From NCBI GenBank assembly GCA_017622055.1, contig JAGARY010000377.1, forward strand, positions 1 through 5,773: a DNA stretch of 5,773 nt, given 5' to 3'. Source of the stretch: Treponema sp. (GTDB taxonomy: Bacteria; Spirochaetota; Spirochaetia; Treponematales; Treponemataceae). Position 1 is the stretch's first letter. Each line of letters begins with the position of its first letter. The notes below the pieces were generated by a model, which made no database searches, was not told where the DNA came from, and worked only from the letters and a program-made list of their open reading frames with translations. Shown here piece after piece: positions 1 through 5,054 of this stretch. A program made the position numbers and the translations under genes.

Positions 1-467
1 GAATGAACATGCTTACAGGACGCTTTGCACGCCCTACAGGTGAAAATGTAGTTACAGGTTCTATGTGGTTCCACATTGGTTCTAACATGGATCAACGTAT
101 GCAAGTTTTCATCGGTACAATGAGTGCTACAGCTCTTGGAATTCGTGAAATGGGTTCAGAAGAAAAATTAACACTTGCCACACCGGAAGATGCCAACCGT
201 GCAATTGGTACTATTGACGAAGCACTTAAGAAGATTAACAAACAACGAGCAGACCTTGGTGCATACCAAAACAGAATGGAATACACTGTAAAAGGTTTGA
301 ACATCGCTGCTGAAAATCTTCAAGCATCAGAAAGTCGTATTCGTGATACAGATATGGCTAGCCAAATGGTTGAATTCACAAAGAATTCAGTTTTACAACA
401 AGCTGGTACAGCTATGTTGGCTCAGGCAAATTCTCAATCACAAAATGTCTTGTCTTTGCTTAGATAG
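1..467 (+). CDS. flaB: Flagellin FlaB, periplasmic filament core protein (5' end missing)
   Basis: This is the C-terminal 154 residues of a FlaB-class flagellin, the main core subunit of the spirochaete periplasmic filament. The first visible ATG is not the start. The two bases before it fit the end of a Gly codon, and the paralogue at 923 has NGMNMLTGRFA at the same point, about 130 residues into the protein. Visible parts are the end of the N-terminal D1 helices (NMLTGRFA), the spirochaete signature SMWFHIGSNMDQR (residues about 21-33 of the visible part), the turn FIGTMSATALG, then the C-terminal flagellin domain with KQRADLGAYQNRMEYTV, AAENLQASESRIRDTDMASQMVEF and the tail ending LLR. It has no cysteine, as is usual for flagellins. 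Arginine and glycine codons are of the CGT/GGT type expected of a highly expressed gene. Which numbered FlaB paralogue it is cannot be settled. Its flagellin identity is very secure. Confidence 0.96.
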   Translation, partial: MNMLTGRFARPTGENVVTGSMWFHIGSNMDQRMQVFIGTMSATALGIREMGSEEKLTLATPEDANRAIGTIDEALKKINKQRADLGAYQNRMEYTVKGLNIAAENLQASESRIRDTDMASQMVEFTKNSVLQQAGTAMLAQANSQSQNVLSLLR

Positions 468-483
468 TGTATTATAATAGTTC

Positions 484-507
484 TACATCGGGATTTTCCT
501 TGATGTA
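484..507 (+). other. Weak stem-loop after the first flaB
   Basis: TACATC at 484-489 pairs with GATGTA at 502-507, with GG/CC pairing possible inside. It lies 17 bases after the flaB stop and directly before an A-run. It is not followed by a T-run on this strand, so it is not a standard terminator here. It may protect the 3' end of the transcript, or it may be chance. Confidence 0.3.
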
Positions 508-511
508 AAAA

Positions 512-539
512 AATACAATGCTCTTTTGAGCATTGTATT
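512..539 (+). terminator. Perfect 12-bp hairpin, probable transcript end of the first flaB
   Basis: AATACAATGCTC (512-523) is exactly complementary to GAGCATTGTATT (528-539), with a TTTT loop. It is the strongest hairpin after the first flaB and the likely end of its transcript. On the plus strand the T-run (549-554) comes 9 bases after the stem, which is farther than in a classic intrinsic terminator. On the minus strand the stem runs straight into Ts (the A-run at 507-513), so the element could also stop antisense transcription. Confidence 0.6.
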
Positions 540-541
540 AG

Positions 542-591
542 CACGGTGTTTTTTCTACCCTTTCTTGATTGAAAATAATTAAAACACCATG
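542..591 (+). repeat. Inverted repeat downstream of the 12-bp hairpin
   Basis: CACGGTGTTTT (542-552) pairs with AAAACACCATG (581-591) with one mismatch, across a loop of 28 bases. It includes the T-run that follows the 12-bp hairpin, so the two could be parts of one transcript-end structure. Its role is unknown. Confidence 0.35.
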
Positions 592-644
592 TATATTATT
601 GTTTGTAATAATTTTATGTTTTAAAGTTGTTATGAATTATAAAT

Positions 645-689
645 ACGTCCGGTCAAGGCACGCTTTGCTCAAGGCCTTGACTCGGCCGT
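645..689. repeat. GC-rich palindromic island, possible dispersed repeat
   Basis: GTCAAGGC (652-659) pairs exactly with GCCTTGAC (674-681). The stem continues outward after one bulged base (682): 649-651 with 683-685, one mismatch, then 645-647 with 687-689. The loop is 660-673. The stretch is clearly more GC-rich than its surroundings. A short reading frame crosses this region (569-751), but it has no ribosome binding site, its middle is simply the translated palindrome, and it is not called as a gene. The form is that of a REP- or MITE-like palindromic repeat. Copies elsewhere in the genome cannot be seen from this window. Confidence 0.55.
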
Positions 690-690
690 T

Positions 691-715
691 TTTAGGGTTT
701 TTATTAAACCCTAAA
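691..715. repeat. Perfect 10-bp stem-loop next to the palindromic island
   Basis: TTTAGGGTTT (691-700) is exactly complementary to AAACCCTAAA (706-715), with a loop TTATT. It begins one base after the GC-rich palindrome, so the two hairpins form a tandem pair. Its right arm ends in the TAAA that could be the -35 box of the candidate promoter for the second flaB. It could therefore be part of the repeat, a terminator remnant or an operator. Confidence 0.5.
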
Positions 716-738
716 TATAGTAACATATTTTCAGATAT
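712..738 (+). promoter_or_regulatory. Candidate sigma-28 (FliA-type) promoter for the second flaB
   Basis: TAAA (712-715) is followed after exactly 15 bases by TCAGATAT (731-738). The known sigma-28 pattern is TAAA, a 15-base spacer and GCCGATAA/T, so the -35 box and spacing match fully and the -10 box matches at 6 of 8 positions against GCCGATAT. Transcription would start near 745, which puts the whole folded leader (770-900) inside the mRNA. Class-late flagellin genes are commonly sigma-28 dependent. No better match was seen in the gap, but the -10 box is imperfect. Confidence 0.42.
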
Positions 739-769
739 GTTTGTTCTTTGAAAACTGTAACTCTTTGTT

Positions 770-900
770 TGCAGGTGACAGCAAGAACAGTCTGTTTATT
801 TGTTTAGACAGACTATTCCTGCTGATAGGTCTGAACTAAATTGGGGGCGTATAACTAATTTAGCCTTCACCTGCAGGACGTAAAGCAAGAGGCTTAACGT
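770..900 (+). promoter_or_regulatory. Structured flaB leader RNA: three-way junction plus hairpin
   Basis: Four helices can be drawn. P1 is TGCAGGTGA (770-778) with TCACCTGCA (867-875), perfect. P2 is 779-824: five pairs, one mismatch, three pairs, one mismatch, then AGTCTGTTTA (789-798) with TAGACAGACT (805-814), which has one G-U pair. P3 is AGG (827-829) with CCT (864-866), a bulge TCTGAA (830-835), then CTAAATT (836-842) with AATTTAG (857-863), closing a G-rich loop (843-856). P4 is 878-886 with 892-900, with one mismatch. Only two bases (825-826) are unpaired at the junction. The ribosome binding site follows 10 bases after P4. The position suggests control of flagellin translation or mRNA stability. 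I do not recognise it as a c-di-GMP, purine or other familiar riboswitch, nor as an intact hammerhead. Confidence 0.6.
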
Positions 901-922
901 TATTATACAAGGAGGAACAAAT

Positions 923-1771
923 ATGATTATTAATCACAATATGAGTTCACTCTATGCTGATCGTGTATTGGGTATTTCTAATGACTCAATCATGAAAAAC
1001 ATGGAAAAACTTTCATCTGGAGAACGCATCAATCGTGCCGGAGATGATGCTTCTGGACTTGCTGTATCTGAAAAGATGCGCAGTCAAATTCGCGGGCTAA
1101 ACCAAGCTTCTAAGAACATTCAAAATGGTGTTTCTTTCATTCAAACAACAGAAGGTTATTTGAACGAAACAACAGACATTTTACAACGTGTTCGTGAACT
1201 TGCAGTTCAGTCAGCAAACGGTATCTACAGCGATGAAGATCGTATGCAGATTCAAGTTGAAGTTTCACAGCTCGTTGCTGAAGTTGATAGAATTGCTAGT
1301 CAAGCACAATTCAATGGAATGAATATGTTAACTGGTCGTTTTGCACAAGACGGCGAAGGCATTATGCAATTCCAAATTGGTGCTAATGTTGACCAAAACA
1401 CACGCGTGTTCATTGGTACAATGACAGCTACATCACTTGGACTCAAAGGAGCTCAAGGTGGCGATGAACAAATCTCTATTTCTTCACCATACGAAGATAA
1501 TATGACACTTGCTACTGTTGATGAAGCATTGAAAAATGTTACAAAACAAAGAGCAGATTTAGGTGCATATCAAAACAGATTTGAAATGGCTGCAAAAGGA
1601 ATTAACATTGCTGCAGAAAATACACAGGCTGCTGAAAGTCGCATCAGAGATACTGATATGGCTTCAGAAATGGTTGAGTTTACAAAGAACCAGATTCTCA
1701 CACAAGCTGGTACTGCAATGCTTGCACAAGCAAACTCTCAATCACAGACTGTACTTGCACTTTTGCAATAG
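923..1771 (+). CDS. flaB: Flagellin FlaB paralogue, divergent periplasmic filament core protein
   Basis: A complete 282-residue flagellin, close to the usual length of spirochaete FlaB (about 285). The start is fixed by GGAGG at 911-915, seven bases before ATG, and by the family N-terminus MIINHNMS. The N-terminal flagellin domain covers about residues 1-140, with SSGERINRAGDDASGLAVSE, TTDILQRVRELAVQSANGIY and the end NGMNMLTGRFA. The C-terminal domain covers about 195-282 (KQRADLGAYQNRFEMA, AAENTQAAESRIRDTDMASEM, GTAMLAQANSQSQ). The protein has no cysteine and needs no signal peptide because it leaves through the flagellar export gate. Two things are odd. The spirochaete motif SMWFHIG is replaced by IMQFQIG with a shorter preceding loop, and the chain ends in Gln where the upstream copy ends in Arg. 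It lies 455 bases after the first flaB, behind a folded leader, so it is probably transcribed on its own. By position it resembles flaB3 of Treponema, but paralogue numbering is uncertain. Confidence 0.96.
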   Translation: MIINHNMSSLYADRVLGISNDSIMKNMEKLSSGERINRAGDDASGLAVSEKMRSQIRGLNQASKNIQNGVSFIQTTEGYLNETTDILQRVRELAVQSANGIYSDEDRMQIQVEVSQLVAEVDRIASQAQFNGMNMLTGRFAQDGEGIMQFQIGANVDQNTRVFIGTMTATSLGLKGAQGGDEQISISSPYEDNMTLATVDEALKNVTKQRADLGAYQNRFEMAAKGINIAAENTQAAESRIRDTDMASEMVEFTKNQILTQAGTAMLAQANSQSQTVLALLQ

Positions 1772-1777
1772 TTAATA

Positions 1778-1810
1778 ACCAAAGAGATTTCTGGATGTCA
1801 TCTTTTTGGT
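1778..1810 (+). other. Stem-loop just after the flaB stop codon
   Basis: ACCAAAGAGAT (1778-1788) pairs with ATCTTTTTGGT (1800-1810), eleven pairs including one G-U, with an 11-base loop. Three more pairs (1774-1776 with 1811-1813) are possible across a bulged A. It starts six bases after the stop. It could protect the abundant flagellin mRNA from 3' exonucleases. Confidence 0.5.
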
Positions 1811-1823
1811 ATTAAAAGTTTGA

Positions 1824-1860
1824 TTTTCAATTTATAAATTATTAAATTTTAAATTGAAAA
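1824..1860 (+). other. AT-rich stem-loop in the flaB 3' region
   Basis: TTTTCAATTTA (1824-1834) is exactly complementary to TAAATTGAAAA (1850-1860), with a few more A-T pairs inside. It lies between the first post-stop hairpin and the terminator. It is weaker than its length suggests because it is almost all A-T. Its role is unknown. Confidence 0.45.
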
Positions 1861-1872
1861 ACTAATTGATAT

Positions 1873-1904
1873 CAGGAGGGGTACGCCCTCCTCCTGTTTT
1901 TTTT
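1873..1904 (+). terminator. Intrinsic terminator between flaB and flaG
   Basis: A GC-rich stem is followed at once by eight Ts (1897-1904). The stem can form in two registers: CAGGAGG (1873-1879) with CCTCCTG (1890-1896), or AGGAGGG (1874-1880) with CCCTCCT (1886-1892). This is the clearest rho-independent terminator in the window and ends the flagellin transcript. Only 29 bases separate it from the flaG start, too few for a promoter, so flaG and the following genes probably depend on readthrough or on a promoter upstream of the terminator. Confidence 0.88.
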
Positions 1905-1933
1905 CAAAGGAATGAAATAAAAAAGGAGGACCT

Positions 1934-2314
1934 ATGAATACAATCAATATAAATTCTACGGTTCAAATGGCAATGGATGGCCAAAATCTTTATATTTCGA
2001 ATGCAAAAACTGCTGGAACAAAAAGTACACAAAATGTTACACCTATTACACCAGACGGTTCTCAAGTAGCACAAAACATTAAAGACAATATTGCTCAAAC
2101 AAAAGCCGATACACAGGAATTGCAAAAAATGGCTAACAATATTACAGGGCGAAAGCTTCAATTTAATGTTAACAAAGAATTGGGAAGTGTTGTTGTAACA
2201 ATTTTAGATTCAAATACTAATAAAGTACTAAAACAAATTCCATCAGAAGATATCCAAAATTTAAAACTTAGAATTCGCAAAGCTATAGGAAACATTTTTG
2301 ACGAATTGGCTTAG
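1934..2314 (+). CDS. flaG: Flagellar protein FlaG
   Basis: A 126-residue FlaG-family protein. In other bacteria FlaG is linked to filament length and flagellin assembly, and its gene usually lies beside fliD, as here. The first 70 residues are polar, rich in Asn, Gln and Thr, and probably disordered, with a short helical stretch around KADTQELQKMANNI. The conserved FlaG part is residues about 73-125: LQFNVNKELGSVVVTILDSN, then the diagnostic KVLKQIPSEDIQNLK and a closing helix to DELA. The start has a strong AAGGAGG at 1923-1929, four bases before ATG. The flaG-fliD gap is 34 bases with no terminator, so the two are likely co-transcribed. Why flaG has such a strong ribosome binding site behind a terminator is a point of interest. 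The family call is secure from the C-terminal motif. Confidence 0.9.
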   Translation: MNTININSTVQMAMDGQNLYISNAKTAGTKSTQNVTPITPDGSQVAQNIKDNIAQTKADTQELQKMANNITGRKLQFNVNKELGSVVVTILDSNTNKVLKQIPSEDIQNLKLRIRKAIGNIFDELA

Positions 2315-2348
2315 GTTTTAAGTTTAAAATATCGAAAATATATATTAT

Positions 2349-4403
2349 ATGGCTGGAATTAACATACCAGGCGTCACAGATAAGTATAACACAAATGATA
2401 CTATCGAAAAATTAATGAAAGTTGAACGAATTCCTTTAACAAGGGAAGAAAAGCAACTTGAAACATTAAAAACACAAAAAGACGCCTGGCGAGACATAAA
2501 TACTCACCTCACCTCACTTAGAGACAGTATAAAAACTCTCTATTCTTATGAAAATCCTTTTAACAATAAAATGACAACCTCTACAGATGAAAACGCAATC
2601 ACAGCTGAAGCAAGTCGTGGAGCAGATTTACAATCATTTAAAATTGATGTAATTCAACCAGCAACATCAGACAGGTTTTTGTCTGGGGAATTAGATAAGG
2701 ATTACAAAGTTCCAAAGGGAATGTATATTTACAAAGTTGGGGAAAAAAAAGTTGCCATAAATTGGAAAGGTGGTTCATTATCTGATTTTTCTCAAGCAAT
2801 TAACAAAAGAAGTAATGGCGTTGTAAAATCAATGATTATTGGATCATCACAAGGAAAAAAATCAATATTAATTGAAGCTGTTGCTACAGGAAAAGAAAAT
2901 AGATTGATTTTTGAAGATGACGCAAAAACATTTGCAATTGAATCAGACATGATTTCCCCTATTCAAAAATCAGACAACAATTTTGGCCAATCAAAATCAG
3001 AATTAAAAACAACAATTTTTCAGGAAGAAAATCAACAACAAAGAATGCCAAAAATCTCATTGGAAAAAGTGGCGTTTGAAAATGAAAAAATAAAAATTGA
3101 ACCTAGAGGCGGTTTTGAAATAAAAGTACCTGAAAAAGTTTCAATTAATCCAAATAATCATATTACTTTTGAAATAAAAGCAACAAATGTGGAAGATATT
3201 ACAATTGCACTTAACGAACAACCTGTGAATCCAGAAATTCAAGAATCTGGTTTTGCAGAATTTGAAGGAATTGTAGTAAAAAACTTTATTTCAGATACAC
3301 AATTACCAGCACAAGTTCCTCAAGAAAAATTAATTCCAATTCAAGACAAAGATTTTTTGTACGCAATTATGAAAGATGGTTCAGAAAAAATTATTGAACT
3401 TCCAAATGAATCTTTTGAAACAGAAACTAAAATTGATTTTTCTTTGAACGAATATCAAAATATTGATAAATTAGCAATCAGAAATAAAAATACATCAAAA
3501 ATCTATGAAATTACACCATTTAGCGTTTACAATCCTTCTGAAAATTTAGGATTCAAGCCAAACAATGCCGTTTCGGAAGCAGATGACGCAATTATCAAAT
3601 ATGAAGGAATCAAAATGTCTAGGCCTTCAAACGACATAGATGACGTTGTTCCCGATATTACTTTGCACATACACGACAAAACTGAAAAAACAGCTACAAT
3701 CGCTGTAAAAGCAGACGTGGAAGCTTCTAAAGATGCTTTAATTAGTTTTGTTGGGGAATATAATCAAACTGTTGCAAAAATAAATATTTTATCTCAAACA
3801 AAAAGTGATGTTATAGACGAATTAACATATTTAACAGACGAAGAAAAAGAAAAACAATACGAACTTTTAGGAATGTTTCAAACAGATTTTTCTTTAACTA
3901 GTATAAAAAGTAATATGCAATCAATTGTTTCAACAGGATACAAATTTTCTGATGATGCAGAAATTACAATGCTTTCTCAAATTGGCATTTCCACAAACGC
4001 AAGCGGAGCTTCTGGTGGATATTCTCCAAGTAAATTGCGTGGTTACCTTGAAATTGATGAAAAAAAATTAGATAGTGCATTAGAAAATCATCTTGATGAT
4101 ATTAAAAATATTTTTGGTTTTGATTCAGATGGAGATTTGATTATTGATTCAGGAATTGCATTTAAATTAGATAAACAAATTTCTGCTTACACCCAAACTG
4201 GTGGAATTCTTGCATTAAAAACAGCAAATCTAGATTCGAAAATTAAAACTTCCGAATCTAGAATTACAAGGCTTGAAGATCAAATGAATGAAAAAGAAGC
4301 GGAATTGAGATATAAATATGGTCAAATGGAAGGAACATTAAACAGTTTAGAATCTCAACAAAATTCCCTTTCTAATTTTTCAAAACAAAATTCAAATAAC
4401 TAA
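2349..4403 (+). CDS. fliD: Flagellar filament cap protein FliD (hook-associated protein 2)
   Basis: FliD forms the cap at the filament tip and helps each exported flagellin fold into place. This 684-residue protein is much longer than the enteric form (about 470). The FliD N-terminal domain is about residues 1-115, starting GINIPGVTDKYNTNDTIEKL, with the heptad-like helix REEKQLETLKTQKDAWRDIN. A long middle region follows (about 190-430), including FAEFEGIVVKNFISDTQLP and FLYAIMKDGSEKIIELP, which I take as the spirochaete-type insertion. The FliD C-terminal domain is about 430-625, with KDALISFVGEYNQTVAKIN, and ends in a coiled coil (about 627-676) with the typical YGQMEGTLNSLESQQNSLSN. The start is supported by the family N-terminus, but there is no recognisable ribosome binding site: the 34 bases before it are nearly all A and T. 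Arg codons are mostly AGA/AGG, unlike the flagellins. It sits in an operon-like run with flaG and the next gene. Confidence 0.93.
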   Translation: MAGINIPGVTDKYNTNDTIEKLMKVERIPLTREEKQLETLKTQKDAWRDINTHLTSLRDSIKTLYSYENPFNNKMTTSTDENAITAEASRGADLQSFKIDVIQPATSDRFLSGELDKDYKVPKGMYIYKVGEKKVAINWKGGSLSDFSQAINKRSNGVVKSMIIGSSQGKKSILIEAVATGKENRLIFEDDAKTFAIESDMISPIQKSDNNFGQSKSELKTTIFQEENQQQRMPKISLEKVAFENEKIKIEPRGGFEIKVPEKVSINPNNHITFEIKATNVEDITIALNEQPVNPEIQESGFAEFEGIVVKNFISDTQLPAQVPQEKLIPIQDKDFLYAIMKDGSEKIIELPNESFETETKIDFSLNEYQNIDKLAIRNKNTSKIYEITPFSVYNPSENLGFKPNNAVSEADDAIIKYEGIKMSRPSNDIDDVVPDITLHIHDKTEKTATIAVKADVEASKDALISFVGEYNQTVAKINILSQTKSDVIDELTYLTDEEKEKQYELLGMFQTDFSLTSIKSNMQSIVSTGYKFSDDAEITMLSQIGISTNASGASGGYSPSKLRGYLEIDEKKLDSALENHLDDIKNIFGFDSDGDLIIDSGIAFKLDKQISAYTQTGGILALKTANLDSKIKTSESRITRLEDQMNEKEAELRYKYGQMEGTLNSLESQQNSLSNFSKQNSNN

Positions 4404-4421
4404 GGTAAATGAGGAATAAAT

Positions 4422-5012
4422 ATGGAGTTTTATGTAAATAACGAAAAAATTGATGTTCAATTAGAAAATGAAAAAACTGTTGGCGATGTTTTAAAATCAT
4501 TTGAATTAACTTGTGAACAAAACAACGCCGCAGTTATTGGAATTAATATAAATAACAAAACAATTACTGCTGATATTTTTGACGAGGAATCAAAAAAAGA
4601 ATTATCTGATGACACAAAAATTGAATTTACAATTGTTACAATTGACACAATAAAAGATTCTTTTGAAAGTTTGGCTAAATTGTTTGATGAACTTTCTGGA
4701 AAAATGGAAGAAATTCCAGTTTTATTACAAAAAGGTGAAACAAAAATTGCAGCTGAATCAATTACAACTTTGGCAGATAGCATAAATCATTTTTGTCATC
4801 TTGCAGCATTAGCATCATTATTTCCAGAAACATTTACAAAAACAACAATTGATGGCATGAATTTCAACGATTTCTTTAAAGAATTCTCCCCTATTCTTGC
4901 TGATTTTGAACAAGCACTACAAAACAATGATACTGTAATGATTGGAGATTTATCGGAATATGAAATTTGTCCTAGATTAAAATCTATTTCCGAATCATTA
5001 AAAAATATGTAA
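4422..5012 (+). CDS. Unnamed flagellar-operon protein: beta-grasp-like N-terminus plus helical domain
   Basis: A 196-residue protein, probably cytoplasmic (no signal peptide or membrane segment). I cannot assign it to a named family. Residues 1 to about 72 resemble the ThiS/MoaD/ubiquitin-like beta-grasp pattern: two strands (FYVNNEKIDVQLE), a helix opened by TVGDVLKSFE, then strands around AAVIGININN, TITADIF and KIEFTIVTI. There is no C-terminal Gly-Gly, so it is not a sulphur carrier. Residues about 75-196 look all-helical: IKDSFESLAKLFDELSGKM, LLQKGETKIAAESITTLADS, a His/Cys-bearing HFCHLAAL, and a final helix KSISESLKNM. The start has GAGG at 4411-4414, seven bases before ATG, and lies 18 bases after the fliD stop. 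This is the place where fliS or fliT usually stands, so a role as an export chaperone for flagellin or FliD is a reasonable guess, resting on position and helical character only. Confidence 0.8.
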   Translation: MEFYVNNEKIDVQLENEKTVGDVLKSFELTCEQNNAAVIGININNKTITADIFDEESKKELSDDTKIEFTIVTIDTIKDSFESLAKLFDELSGKMEEIPVLLQKGETKIAAESITTLADSINHFCHLAALASLFPETFTKTTIDGMNFNDFFKEFSPILADFEQALQNNDTVMIGDLSEYEICPRLKSISESLKNM

Positions 5013-5040
5013 ATTATATATATAAAATATATCAAAAATC

Positions 5041-5047
5041 GGAGGTG
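5041..5047 (+). promoter_or_regulatory. Strong ribosome binding site fixing the start of the last gene
   Basis: GGAGGTG lies seven bases before ATG at 5055 and decides the start. The preceding stretch (5013-5035) is an almost pure alternation of A and T, which may melt easily or hold a weak -10 box, but no matching -35 box was found. Confidence 0.75.
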
Positions 5048-5054
5048 AATTAAT

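Noticed and set aside
569..751. Small reading frame of 60 codons between the two flagellins
   Set aside because: It has no ribosome binding site, runs through two palindromes, and its middle is just the translated GC-rich repeat. It is best read as non-coding.
802..828. GCTGATAG at 821-828 as an alternative sigma-28 -10 box for flaB
   Set aside because: The bases where the -35 box should be (802-805, GTTT) do not fit TAAA, and the stretch is fully used by the P2 helix. The 712-738 candidate has better spacing.
818..845. Hammerhead ribozyme core, suggested by CTGAT at the three-way junction
   Set aside because: The sequence reads CTGATAG and not CTGATGA, and no GAAA stands at the required position, so the catalytic core is not intact.
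468..922. CRISPR array, tRNA or insertion sequence in the long gap
   Set aside because: No regularly spaced direct repeats, no cloverleaf with a CCA end, and no transposase frame were found.
1563..1775. Second plus-strand frame inside the flaB 3' half
   Set aside because: It overlaps highly conserved flagellin coding sequence in another frame and shows no family features or binding site.
1850..1872. TAAA and a GATAT box upstream of flaG as a sigma-28 promoter
   Set aside because: The spacing from TAAA to the aligned -10 box is 11 and not about 15 bases, and the -10 box would match at only five of eight positions.
1904..2161. Minus-strand frame opposite flaG
   Set aside because: It is a shadow of flaG; the Cys-rich translation is typical of reverse-frame artefacts, and no start signal is seen.
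4457..5035. Two minus-strand frames opposite the gene after fliD
   Set aside because: They mirror a plus-strand gene with a good ribosome binding site and domain-like pattern. Their Ser/Ile-rich translations are frame artefacts.
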